A stretch of 64,000 nt of DNA. Source: Dipetalonema caudispina. Its lineage: Eukaryota > Nematoda > Chromadorea > Rhabditida > Onchocercidae. Each line of letters begins with the position of its first letter. Within the stretch, counting starts at the first letter, position 1. The notes below the pieces were generated by a model. It was given only the letters and a program-made list of their open reading frames with translations. It was not told the DNA's origin and ran no database searches. Below are positions 1-12,770 of the stretch, in pieces. Location: contig JABVXV010000134.1 of NCBI GenBank assembly GCA_013365325.1, positions 62,001 through 126,000 of the forward strand. Reading direction: 5' to 3'. The translations under genes were made by a program, and so were the position numbers.

Positions 1-52
1 ATTTTTAAGTTTTTAATTGTAAGCATGAAATGAAATTTTCGAATAACTTCAG

Positions 53-555
53 ATATCGTCGGTAATATTTCCCGCTTTCTTTATTGTATTTAATATATGG
101 TACTGGTTTTTCTTCCTTGGGTAAGTACATTTTTCATTTTTTCTTACTTCAAATTCCTCATTCTTTAACTCAAAAAAGTTTCTGCTGCTTGATCATATCC
201 TTCAAAATTTTTTTTATATTAATAGATTTTTAGTGCACTGAACACTTGCCTCATTTGTAATTTTGTGCCATTAATTAAGATGGCAGCATAAAAGTGACTT
301 TTAACTTATTTCCGAAATATTCAGAAAATTCCCGATGGGAGATGTACCTATTTCATTAAGTTGGAAAAGATCAAGACTCACTAATATATTTTAGTAACGG
401 AACTAAAGAGACACATCTGTTGTCATATTTTGATAAAATTTTAAGATAAGTTTGGTTCATTAAGTCTTTCAGATTCCTATATGATAACATCATCTCAGTG
501 TGTCGTTATTCATTTTTGAGCATCAATTTTGCCTTTCAGAGTACTTCTTAACTAA
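53..555 (+). CDS. 3' end of a Cys-loop ligand-gated ion-channel gene (TM4 exon and C-terminus), partial
   Basis: Exon 53-120 lies between an acceptor (CAG at 50-52) and a strong donor (GTAAGT at 121). In phase 0 it encodes a membrane helix containing VIFPAFFIVFNIWYWFFFL. The FP..F..FN..YW pattern is the usual signature of TM4, the last membrane segment of nematode Cys-loop receptors (GABA-, glutamate- or acetylcholine-gated). The best next exon starts at 540 after TTTTGCCTTTCAG. It completes a Gly codon and adds four residues (VLLN) before a TAA at 553-555, which is typical because these receptors end just after TM4. A possible poly(A) signal AATAAA is at 1117-1122. All upstream exons lie outside the window, so the ligand and ion selectivity cannot be told. 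TM4 is fairly secure from the motif. The last tiny exon is less certain: another acceptor at 738-740 would give a different short tail. Confidence 0.68.
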
Positions 556-2453
556 CACATTATTAGCCTCAGTTTTGCATACCTGTTCTAGTAAATATAC
601 CTTATAAGCTTAGCATTCTTAGCAAAATTTTACTTTTCTCCCTATCACGATCAATTTGCTTATTTGATTACATGTACATTTGTTTCATTTATCGGATGAA
701 ATTCCTGCTACTTACTTTCTCCAATGAGGAAATTACAGGGATTGTAGCAAGGTGTAGACCTGATTTTTTTTTCAAAAGAACTACAGGTTATGAAAATCAG
801 CTAATCGGATGGATAGTAGTGGATAGATAGATGAGAAAGGAAGAGGAGTGGTGAATGCGCTCCAATGTTTAAAATTTTTCTAAATCTGACTTACTTTTTT
901 AGTTTGTCTTCTTAATTTACCTATTAATTTAATCTATGTTTATTTTTGCTTTTCGATTACTTCATTTAATAGTTTAAATTAACTTTTCACATTCCACTCT
1001 CTCCACAAAAGAGTGAATTTTGCTGAAGTGTATTGGATAAATTTCAGGCGAATAAATTGACGCGAACGAAGAGGCTTCGGTTATTGTGATGTATTATGTA
1101 AATTTATTTCGTAAAAAATAAAATGCAATGTTATTGTTCAGTTATGTTTATTATCTGTTACAAAAATACAAATTTATCTCAAAGGACTGAGATAGAATTA
1201 GAAAATATCTCAGTGTTTTTAATCTGCGAGTTCTCATCAAAATGTGCATCTTAAATTAAAGTTTTAAGATTGTTCACATTGTCTCTTCTTTTCGCAATTT
1301 ACAACTGATTAAATGTTGATTCATCAAACCAACAATATATTTGATAACTTCAATTTTAACGAAAGAATGTTTTTATCAAAATTACACAATTGAAGCAAAT
1401 TACCAACAAATGTAGCATTGCAACTGTATCAAACTGGGATAACTTTTCAAAAAAGCATGCAGGGAGAACAATTTTTCGAACGTAATTTAGCCAACAGGAA
1501 GAGATCAGGAATGAAGTTAATATCCTCTTGTGTTGGCGATAATTATGAGTTATCTTGGATAGTTAATTAATTGCAGAAACATTATTTAGTAGACAAAATG
1601 TTATATTATCATTTGAAGAGTTCATGTGTGAACTCGAGACAATCCAGAAATTCCACATCGTTTGAATTTAAAAAAAAAAAAAGAAAAAGAAAAACGAATG
1701 ATCAGTATTGTCTCAATTTTTATTCACGTCAAATTGATAATTTAAGGGTTCAAATATTAGTACCATTCTTTGTATGTTTAATTCAACTAGTAATTCGATA
1801 TTGTTATACACTAATTAGCAGCACTTCTGTTAGCGAAATAAAACTTTATTTGTAAGTTTTAAAAAATTTACATCCAATAATTACAAGTGTCAATTACACT
1901 CATCAAAAATATCTTAATGAAAGTTTGAGAAATATATTATGAAGTCGAATTTAATTTCCGATAAATGAGTACCTTATAAGTACGGAGTTATTGTTTATTT
2001 GTAAGTTCTAATAACTCTTTTGTATAGTTCGAGAAATGATTTGTTATTGGATGGGATTGGTTAATTTAACAAAATAACTAACTTTATCATTTTTTACTTT
2101 CTAATATTGTCAGTCGAATCATTTATCACTCTTTCATTTATGTTAAAACAAGAAATTCAACAGCAAACTTTAAATCGATTGATTAAATTGTGAAAAATTT
2201 AATCTAAATTTTCACTTGATTTTTTAATGAGGAACTCATTCCGAACTCATAAATGAGCAATAAGTTTTATCTATTTACACAACATAGAAAGTATCATCAC
2301 GCTGATATGTATATAATTATGATAGCGCCCAACTTTAAATTTGTTCAGCAATTTCGTAGATATTTCGAAGATAATTGTGTTCCATCAATGATTAATTTTT
2401 TCATCATTCTGTTAAATTAATCACAACTGTAATAATTTCGCTTTGATTGATAA
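556..2453. other. intergenic region, no gene seen
   Basis: AT-rich sequence downstream of the channel gene. It contains AATAAA at 1117-1122 and short open frames that look random (Lys/Phe/Ile-rich and crossing poly-A runs). An acceptor-like TTTCAG at about 1047 could be a 3'-UTR splice site. I see no coding exon. Confidence 0.5.
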
Positions 2454-3104
2454 GCCAAATGGATAGATCTTTCCATACATGTATTGCTTCCCGATAATGC
2501 AACAATGATAACCGAGAGAATTTATCATGAATCAACGGTAGATTGTGATTTCATCAACGATATATCATTTTGTGTTCTTTTATGTAAAAACAATTGTACT
2601 TTCACAAAATTCCTTTTAGACGATTGTGATATGAATAAGTTTTATTTGTTTCTACAACGTAGAAATTTGATGGAATTCGATGATTTCTCATAAAGTATAC
2701 GGACTTTCTTTTGGTTATACAGAAGTATTTTTCCTACAAGAAAAAAATTGTCGCAGATAAATGATGAAAATGATAGTCGATTGGAAGGAAGGAATCAGAT
2801 CGATGGGGAAAAGAATTCACAACTTTTGCGATATTGATGTCAGGCATTGTTATTGGAAGAAATGTATGCTTATACTTGTTATCGATTTTTTCGAACATAT
2901 TTTCCGGAAACAATCATTTCGTTGGGATTCAGAAAAATCATCATTACAGGTGATCATCAAATAGTAAGCTTTTTTCTTTTTTTTTGCAATACAATCTCGA
3001 TTCTTCATCATTTAATCATTGCGTATACAATTTATTTTCGTCGTCCTGTCACAAAATTTGATCAGTTGTTGTTGCACCTTCCTAATTTGCTTCAAATGTC
3101 GTAA
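2454..3104 (+). pseudogene. decayed-looking open frame with two in-frame stops
   Basis: One + frame stays open from 2454 to the stop at 3102-3104 except for TAA at 2691-2693 and TGA at 2835-2837. This is unusual in such AT-rich DNA. The first part reads as mixed, protein-like sequence (for example LLPDNATMITERIYHEST) and the last part includes YRFFRTYFPETIISLGF. An exon-like unit, 2757-2950, is bounded by TCGCAG and ACAG|GTGATC, but it carries the TGA in this frame. The other + frames are also partly open there (2761-2964), so the true frame is uncertain. It may be a broken gene, exons of an unrecognised gene, or chance. I recognise no family. Confidence 0.25.
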
Positions 3105-4527
3105 AACCATAAGATGAGAAATGCTTATTGCTCTTCTCATTTTGAAAGCTTTTTTGTAAAATTTCAATCACATTACAATGCATAGTATATTTCTTAGGCT
3201 ATATGTAATTTATTCACTTTATAAAAAATTATCTCCACCGCTTTATGATACTAATTTTGAATTGAAATTCACTCTTTGTTTGAGCAAATATAAACAAGCA
3301 AAATTATGCAATCGCCAAGAAAATTAATGTAATTAATTAGATTAAGAACTGAAATAAAACATCAAACAAAACGATTCAGTCGCAAGAAAATTAATTGGAT
3401 TATGAATCAATATCAAATAGCAAATTTCAACAATGCCAAAAATTGCAACCATTCTTGACTTACTCAATATAATACGTAACGATCCGAACGAAATATCTCT
3501 TGAAAGAAGCCCAAAATTTCATTCATTCATTTCTTCATTTAAATTTTACTTTTCAATTGTTATTACTTTTGATATAAAAAGGAATGATATACAGATATGT
3601 TAACATTAATTTAATCAGTTTGTCAACAATAAACTGACCATCCTCATATAGATGAAAGGCGACTGGCTATGAAAATCATATCGCAGATGGGGCGGTAGTA
3701 ATCAATGTTTGAATTCCAGATTTTTCGATTGAAGAACTCATCATCCGTTTTGTCATCAATAGTATAGTGGACGAAGACGTATCTTCTAGTTTTCTTTTTC
3801 ATTTTCTCATATTATAGAAATAACTATGATAATTATATTTAAAAGATTGAACTGCATGAATTGAACAAATCTTTTTATCATTAATAAATAATAACATTTT
3901 TATTTCTACTCTTAATAATTATACTAAATTGTTATCAAAACAAATATTATCCATATTGATTAAATGTTGTAAATTGTATATAGGATAATATTAATCTATA
4001 AATTACATCTGATTATGCATTTCTTTCTTGCTAAATAGATACAATTAATTCATCCAATAAATATAATTTAATCGTATTAATTTTCTAATTTCCTTTACTG
4101 TTTAAATTATTTCACACATTACTTATGCAATCAAATTTTGATTTGACTGTTATCCTTATTATCATCTTCCATATGTTTTTTAGTATGAAATTTAAATTTC
4201 ATCCATTATCAATTCATTTGTGACAAAACCTAAAATATCATAGTTTCATAATCCTCTATAAAGTCTGTTATTAATTTTTGTAATATATAATTTGCAGCAC
4301 TGCAAAATATTAAAATGTGACATTAAAAATGCAGTATTATTTACTTACTACAAAATGATTTCATGATAAATAAGTGGCAGTAAGTTAAGAAAATTGTTCT
4401 TTTGTAATCTCCAACTATTCAGTTAACATGACTCCAACATTGCTTATCTTTTAAAGGTTATCAAAAGTTCACGATTTGTTTCACAAATAGAATTTTACAA
4501 TAAAATTCTGCATTGATGAAATTTCAG
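3105..4527. other. intergenic region upstream of gene A
   Basis: AT-rich, with no supported exon on either strand. It ends at the acceptor-like sequence AAATTTCAG (CAG at 4525-4527), which precedes gene A and probably serves as its trans- or cis-splice acceptor. The promoter of gene A should lie here but shows no clear motif. Confidence 0.5.
4525..4527 (+). promoter_or_regulatory. probable splice-leader acceptor site of gene A
   Basis: AAATTTCAG lies 64 bases before the predicted start codon of gene A. The reading frame of the ATG has a stop (TGA) just before this acceptor and none between the acceptor and the ATG, so the mature 5' UTR would be short. Nematode mRNAs often receive a spliced leader at such a site. 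A normal cis intron from an upstream non-coding exon is an alternative. Confidence 0.4.
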
Positions 4528-4591
4528 TTCTGAGGATAACGATTTATCTAGGTGTTACAACAACAGTTTCTTTTCAATCATTTTGAATGAA

Positions 4592-7500
4592 ATGTTATCT
4601 TTAGCATTTATGACGATGTTCTGCATTATTTTGGACACCTATGCTCAGGTAATTTTAATTTTTCCCACTTTTAAATTTTGCTAATTCTATTAGTCAAGTA
4701 AAAGATGACAAGGATAATATGGTCGGTATATTTTGCAAAGTAGAATAACATTTGGGTGTAATAAAAGTTGGAGTCATTTTCTAGCTAATTGAAATGATGA
4801 TCGTGAAATTCAGACAAAAATGGATATTTCAGCATGATCGGGGCACAATAAGCTTGATACAACAACAAAAATAAATATTAGTTGGAATGATGTGAAATTT
4901 AGGAAACTAATAGTTTTATAATCCAAGAAATGTTGTAAAATTATTGAAATATAATTAATAATCTTTCAGAGATTAAAATTAGTAACAAAAGAAATTTTTT
5001 TTTTTTATTGATTATATCCTGTGGGATGAAAATAGGTAAAAGTAAAATGGGATAGTGAAAGAATAGTGATTTATTATTCTCATCATCCTTTCCCCATTTT
5101 AAATTATCATATTACCGGTTTCTGTATTTTTCAAAGCACTTTTTCGTATTTCGAAAAGTTGTTCAAAAATTTCTCAATACATTTTGCTTGTCACTCTTAC
5201 AATTTAAAATTCGTTTTCATTTTAATTTTACTAAAATTCCCTTGTTTATTTTTAATTTTTATCCTTCTTTTGCTGCAAATTATTCTCATTTCTTCACTGA
5301 ACCAAATACTTTTTTATCTAAAGTAGAAAAAATTTAAACAATTGAACTTATGAATGTTACAATTACTTTCTCATAAATAAATTGCATATTCGATTTCCCA
5401 TTTCCGTTGCATAAAATGTTGCAATTTTCGAAATACACCCATATTGCCAATGAGTAATTTCATTGGAAAAGATCACAGAAAAAGTAAACCATTAAATTTT
5501 ATTATCAGTCTTGTCGTTCACAGCAAGAAATTTTGCAACAACATACTGCATAATTTAAATTTAAATAGAAATCTTAAAATTTCATGGATAATTTTTCATT
5601 GTTTATAAAAATAGACAAATTTTACACTTCTTACGCTTTCTTTGACAAATCGAAGTTTTTGTTGTAAAAATCAATGTTACAAAAAAAAATAATTTTCCAA
5701 AATATTAAATACTTATTTATCGAAATAGATTGAAAAAATTTCATCTTTTTAGAAATATTCTTCCGAGGAACTGCTGGAAGATTCGCAACCACGTATGATC
5801 GCAAATTCGAAAAGTGAAAGTGTCAGAAGCGATCCGCTCATTGCCAATGCACAGTAGTTTTTATTTTTTATTTTTTTTTCAAGCAAGAAAATTTTTAGCT
5901 TATCAGATTATATTATTTATTTTCTATTTTGATATTTCCTGTCAATAAAATTTCAGACCATCATTACTACAATTTTCACTTCCAATGTTAGCTACATTTA
6001 ATCCATTCCAATTGAAACATCAAATTGTTGAAACGAAAGGTTAGCTTAACTATTATTTAATTCTTTTTTTTTTTTTCAAATACATTTTCCATTACTAAAA
6101 CAATAAAATCCCATAATGTTATGTTTGATTCAGATGTTTCCAGTCAATTCGCAAATTGGTTTCAACCATTCCGTACCAATCTATTCAGGCCATTTTCATT
6201 ATCCAATACTGGTAACATACTTGGTACCATTCAAACATACCCATTAACAGCCAATTTAACACATTTTGGCGATTTTGGCAAATTCATGGATAGTAATACA
6301 CTTCTTCTAAAGGTCATTCCCTCATTATTTTTTTACCTATATGATACTTGATACAATTTAAAGTTTGAAAAATTACTCAAGAATTGTAAAATGACGACTG
6401 GGATCTTTTCAGTGAAATAGTATAAAAATGAAATTGAATGATATAATTTATGCACATTATCGCTCATTTAACTTTCACATTCAATAACAAAATTTTAACT
6501 TTCAAGGACAAATTACAATTCATAAGATTACTTTTCTCACAATATTATTTCGTTTCGTTATTCGTTTAGGTTTTTTTTTTCTTTTCAAAGTCCTGCAATT
6601 CTTCTCAAATTTTAATGATTAACGACAAGTCCTTGTTTTCTTACATTATTTAACATTTCCCAAAATACTACAAAAATCTCATTATCATTATAATAGATTA
6701 ATTGTAAAATACATTGTTTGTTTTTCCTGAAATTTTTTTTTTTTCAAAGATTTTAAAGATTGATGAAAATTTTTCATCAATCAATTTTGTCATAAAGGTC
6801 GTTTCTATTTGATGCTGAAATGCAAAGATAATTTGGATGATGGGAATTTTACTGTGAAAAAATTTTGCTTCAAATTATAATTATTTGTTAGTAGTATGTT
6901 TAACTTTAAATCCATGCTTAATTTTTTAAATTTGCAACAACATTAGTATATTTTTTTACCTTTTTTTTTTTTAGTTTCAAAGCTAATTTCTGCATTAGGT
7001 AGGCATAGCTAAAGACGAATATAAAAAGGATAAAATTTCGAATTCTTCAATAGATACTTCAGAAATTTTGTCGAAAAATTTCTGAATGCAATGTGGTACT
7101 TGAAGCTATTTTTAAAAGATATAGGATATCTTTAAATAATATACGGTCAGTTTTATCAATTTGTTTAATTTAATTTTAGCTCCAATTGATTCAAGTTTTT
7201 GGAAATTTAATAAGTAAACATTCCAGCTTTTCTCATTCATAGAAATATCTGAAATAAAACAAAACCAGATATTATGAAATGTGATTTAAATGAAACCTGA
7301 TTTATCGAGAACATTCTAAATTAATTAGCTATAATGACTCTAATTCGTAATATCATTCATCTACTTCTGAAGCCATAATTATTTAGAATTTAGAAACCTT
7401 TATTATTTATTATTCCTTCAGTTCCTTCATGTTTCAATATTTTTTCTTCTTTTCTTATTTGAAATTACCAAAACATTTACTCAGAAGATGAAATTAATCG

Positions 7501-10500
7501 TAGTTTGATTAATTAGCGTAAATAGCGCAAATAATATTTGTGAAAAAAGTTTGAATTTGTTAGATTTAATTAAAATTCTTTTGATAGCTATATATTGCAA
7601 AAATTTTGCGAAATGAAACATAACTCTTAAGAAATTGTTAGCATCAAGCCTTAATTAAATTCTGAACTAAACGAATTAAAATTTAATGCTCATTTCAACT
7701 TTTACACTAACTTTTTTCCTACTGTAATATTTATATCGCATAATTTCTGCTTTCAATATCATCCATTTATGTTTACATCCATTGTTGAAATAATAGCCAA
7801 AGCATGTAAACAAGTTTCCATCATTGGTAACCTGTCCTAAGTCATCGAAACAATTATTATCGTTTCACATTATGCCAATTTTTAAATTTTGATCATTAGA
7901 ACCAGCTGTAATCAAACTTTTACAACCATTACATATATATTATCATACTATTTATTCTTTAGAAAATGAAAAATTTAAAACTATCATTTAGATAAAAAAA
8001 AAAATTCCTTCACAACAATTACTCAACAAATAGCAATCATTCATGATTTTACACGAAAATATGCAAATTTTTGTTTACCTAAGAATGTCAAAAAAAAATG
8101 AAAAATTGAATTTTGTATGAAAATGACTTAAAATTGGCTAAAAGATAAATCATTTCATGAAATTGCAAATAGTTAAGGTATCCTATCAAGTGTTTACAGA
8201 TTAAGGTTGTTTTTTTTTATTTCACGAGAAATTAAATTTCTCAAAAAAGAAGTTATGTGTTTCTTTTTTTTCCTTTTTAGTTGGCCGATTATGAAAAAAA
8301 ACGTCAAGAAATGATGAAAAATGCTGGCTTTGAGATGAATATGCCAAATGGTCTAATTATTCCTGAAAAATCTAATAAAGATAAGATTAAAGAAGATGAT
8401 ATATCAAAAAATTCTTTTGTAACAGTCAATACGAATAGTGAATCGCAGGGTATTTCCTTTTTTTTTTTTTTTTTTTTTTCACAATAAAAATAAAATTTAT
8501 ACTATTTCATATTCATCGATCCTGTGCAAAAAACATTTCTGATGAATTCTCGAATAAATAAAGTTATTCTCGATGAAATGAACAAAATGTGCAATTTTTC
8601 TGAGCACAGAATTTGCTTACTTTTTATTTGAATGAATGAAACATATAAATTACACATTAGCTATGAGAAATAATCAAAAAAAAAAAAAAAAAGAAAATTC
8701 TTTTCTTCTTACTTGAACACAAAGCACTAATTGGTCACTCAACGGTAACTTGAAAAAAAAAAAAAAAAAAAAAAACCTCTAACTGGACACTACTATTCAT
8801 AAGTCTCTTCAGAAAAGTATCAATCTTTTAAGCTTCTTTCAATTTACCTGAAACTTTCAATCTGATATTGTAGTAAGAATTTTTCACAAATATAAATGAA
8901 AATTTTTGTTTGTTTCACTTCTACATTTTTTAAATTATTTTTGTTTCTCAGATGGTAATGTTACTGATACAACAACAGAAATCGCAACAAATTTTTATGA
9001 TGCTAATTTGGCAATAAGAAAGATTCCGGAAATGGAAAGAAGTGATGAAGTGAGTCGAGCAAGAAAATTTTAATGCGGTTGAAATGAAATCGTTTATTTA
9101 CGGAAAAGAAATCAGAGATGAGATGTTAAATTACATTTCGAAACAGATTTAGAATCAAAATAAATTGAATTAAAGGAAGTTAAGCTATTAAAACTAAAAC
9201 AAAGAGAAGTTTTCATGATTAATTGCTAAAATTTAACATAAATTAACATATAACTTAATTATTTCAGATTACTACAGAAAGTGATAGTAGCAGCAAAAAT
9301 TTTTTGGAAAAAAAAAATTTACGAAATGATTCATTTTGGAAGCATTTCCTTCAAATCAACGTACTTCTTATTTCTACTTTTGGTCTATTTTATTAGATTT
9401 GTATTTAAATGTTTACTTTTTCTTTTGTAATTTCAAGATCAAAAGTAACATTTGAATATTGTATATTCATGTGATTTGCATAAAAATCTTCAGGAAATGG
9501 ACAATACGACAAAAGATTCATTAGGTGATCTGAAAGAAATGGCTAATACGCTAAATCTTTCACAGGCACAAACTGATATTTTTATAAGAATCATCGGAAA
9601 AGTAAGATTTCATTTCAAATTTTGAAAAAATTTAGAAATTCTACAAAATTCAGTATCAGAATTCATCTAAAAGTTTAATATAGCTCCTTTTTTCTTTTTT
9701 TTTTTTTGCCAGATTGTCGATGAAGAGCTTAAAAAACGTCGTGATGAAGAATCAAAATTCACTGATACATCAGAAAAACCAAAATTGGCTGCTGTCAAAT
9801 CCTATGAACTCGATAGTGAATCTGGAAAAGTTTCTTATTTTTTCACACACACAAAAAAAAAAAGAGAAAAGAAAAGGAAAAACTTTTAGTGTTTTAGTTT
9901 AGTTCGTCGAATATTGACCTGAAATTTTTCACCGTGGTATTTATTACGATTTTCGATTGGAAAAATCGATAAGCAAGGAAAAAACTTCGGGCAATCACCT
10001 CATTTGTTGTTGTTGGCGAAAACTAGTTAGTGCAAATGATCATCACTTCATAGATGATGGGACGGATAATTTATAAAGGTAAAGTTAGAGCATATTTTCG
10101 ATCGTCATTCGTCGGTTCAATCGATACATGAGTTGAGGGCAGTGTAAAATTTTCACTTTGTAAATTTGATAGGTCAATTGTTGTAAATTCAGAATATCGA
10201 TAATCGTTACGAAGAAGAAATTAGACCACATGAAAAGCTTACGACAAATACCCGTTTAAGTTTTGATGAACAACACATCATTGATGATAATCGCAATGGG
10301 CAGGATGAAATTTCAGAAGTATTAGCTGGAGAATCATTGAAATTAGATTCTCGAAAAGAAGGTTAAAGATTTTTTAAGTAATATATGAATGTAAAATTCT
10401 ATAGTAGATTTTAAATTATCTAATTATATGAGGCATATGATTGAAGTACCGTTGAATTAGCTTTTATTCCAAGAAGTATGGAAACGACGATGTTAGCCTA

Positions 10501-12068
10501 AGGAAAGGTAATTGAATATTAGGATATCCTGGAGAGGAATAGATCAATTATGAATCGAATTGAAATGATTGATATAAATTAAGAAATCAACAAAGACAAA
10601 GTAACCATCTGGAATAAAATAGGCTCAACTGTCAACTATGTCCAAATTTTATAACAGAAAATAAATTAAGGTAAATTTGAATATTACTAAATATCACTTA
10701 ATCGAGTGATAAAAGAAAACAATGGAAACTGATTAATTAAGTACTTATAACCAAATGATTCAGTAAATTTCTTCTACCATGTTGTTTCATTTGCATCCTA
10801 GTAAAGAATGTGTTAAAAGAACTGATAATTCTGATAAATAGATGATAGCCGGAAGTGATGAACAGAAGTTTTCTTTTCTTTTTAAGTATTTTCTTGTTTC
10901 TTGTTTCTTTTTTTTTCAACACTATTTTGTTTTATAACAAACGTTGGAAATAACTTGGCATGAAATATTATTTTCTAATTTTTAACAAATTTATTTCAAT
11001 TATGAATGATTGCAGAAAATTTATTCTTGATATGAAGTTGAAATTTAATTTATTCTAGCTAGATGGAAAGCAGATTATATGGCACGTGAACAAGCTGAAT
11101 ATGATCGGCTAATAAGCGGAATTACTGATACAACGCCAGGATTCGATTATTTGGAAAGCAAATCTGATCAAGATGCCAATCGTGGATTGCTTAGGACGAC
11201 AATTCGAAGTACAAGTACCGAGGAACCACAAAGTGTGTCAAATATTCCAACTTATTTACAGGACTTAATGTCGTGCAATTTTTCATCCTTTCTTACTACA
11301 TTACTTGCGTACTTAACTTTTTTGACTAAACCTTTCTACTAATTTAAGGAGCTAAAATAAATGAAAAAATTGGAAGGAAATCGATAACATTAGTCAAAAA
11401 ATAAATTTCAAATTTTGCTATTTAAATAGTAAATAATTTAATAATGGCATTTAAACTTCATAACACATCATATATTGAAATTGAAATCATTTATCCTTTT
11501 TACAAAGAAAAATTTTTCAGCTATTACTTCAACATTTTATGAGAAAACAGAATTACAACCTATCAAGCAACATTATATACCGAATAGAACAACAGTAATT
11601 TACGGGAAAGTATGAATTTCAATCCGATTGATTTCTTCAAAAAATTTTCATTAATCTTTTCCATTTTTACTCTCTTTTATTAATTATTGCACTGATAAGT
11701 TTAAAATTTTCTTGGAAACAAGAAAAAAAAAAAGAAAAAACAAAAACTAAAACAATTAATTCCAGGTGACATCAATTCCAAGAACAGTATTTGAACGACA
11801 AGCAGAAGATTTCCGAAATCGATTGCTTGGAATTAACGGTTTTGACGATATTATTAAAGCATTGAAACATGCTAAAATCGGATTTTTTGAAAGGTTTTCG
11901 AAAATTTCTACCATTTCTTATCTTTTTTTTCTTTTTTTTTTTTTTTTTTTCAAATTTTGTATTCTCAGATTGTTCCATTATGGGAATTACTGTTTTCTTA
12001 GTGTAGTTTGTGACACATCTATCGATAATATTTCATTGACGAATCAAATTTCAGGAACTGAATTATAA
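4592..12068 (+). CDS. gene A: predicted secreted protein of unknown family, 14 exons, 554 aa
   Basis: Exons (phase continuous, total 1665 nt): 4592-4648, 5753-5853, 5957-6039, 6134-6312, 8281-8449, 8952-9049, 9268-9360, 9494-9601, 9713-9829, 10193-10361, 11059-11232, 11521-11609, 11766-11893, 11969-12068. All introns are GT-AG. Exon 1 is a complete signal peptide (MLSLAFMTMFCIILDTYAQ), and no other membrane helix is seen, so secretion or a luminal location is inferred. The mature protein is hydrophilic and charged, with a Phe/Pro-rich part near residues 60-120, a Lys/Glu-rich helix around LADYEKKRQEMMKNAG, and several N-X-S/T sites (NLT, NVT, NTT, NRT). The C-terminal third holds TTVIYGKVTSIPRTVFERQ and GFDDIIKALKHAKIGFF. 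The last intron (11894-11968, 75 nt) is a multiple of three without a stop, so its retention would add 25 residues. I recognise no domain. The gene model is well supported; the function is unknown. Confidence 0.82.
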
Positions 12069-12558
12069 AATGACATGACATTCTGAGGTCACTGAAATCA
12101 TCTAATGGCAAGAATAGGCAAAGATTGTCTAACATTGTTTTGATCGAAAAGTTGGCTAATGAATTTTTATTATAAAATTTTATATTGTTCATATATTCTT
12201 TTTCTTTTTTGTAAATATAGGCATGAATATTTAAAAGCTTTTTGAAATCATTTCGAAATAATTTTTCTTTTTTTTGCATTCTTTATACGGTTAACCTGAA
12301 TGTCAAAATTTGAAAGCATTTATTCACGAGCTTATTCCTAATCCTGAACATTCAAGAAAATGAAATCCGGGAATCTTTTTTTACTTTATTTTTGAATTAA
12401 CCGAATAATAATAGCCTCACTGAAAAGATTTACAATATTATATAACCGTTTATTAGTATTTTTGCATTAATATGAAATATATCACAGATTAATTTACTTA
12501 AAATTGGAATATTTTAAATGCAAAAACATTTTAATTTCACAGATTTGTATGAGTAACT

Positions 12559-12770
12559 TTCGTCAATTTATTTTGCATAAGAACAAAATAACTTTCGCAA
12601 AATGTATCTTTGGCTTTCTTACGAAGAAATTTGCATAAGGTTGAAGTAATTTTAATGTCGCAAAATGTATCTTTAACTTTCTTACGACGAAATTTACATA
12701 AAATTGAAGTAATTTTAACTTTCGCAAAATGTATCTTTAGCTTTCTTATGAAGGAATTGGTTTGAATTTC
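12559..12770. repeat. minisatellite, about 63-64 bp unit, just over 3 copies
   Basis: Three diverged copies can be aligned from CAAAATGTATCTTT at 12598, 12661 and 12725, each followed by a CTTTCTTACGAAGAAATTT-like stretch and TTGAAGTAATTTTAA. A partial copy precedes them. The copies differ at several bases, so the array is not very recent. An open - frame of 81 codons over it is a by-product of the repeat period being close to a multiple of three. Confidence 0.75.
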
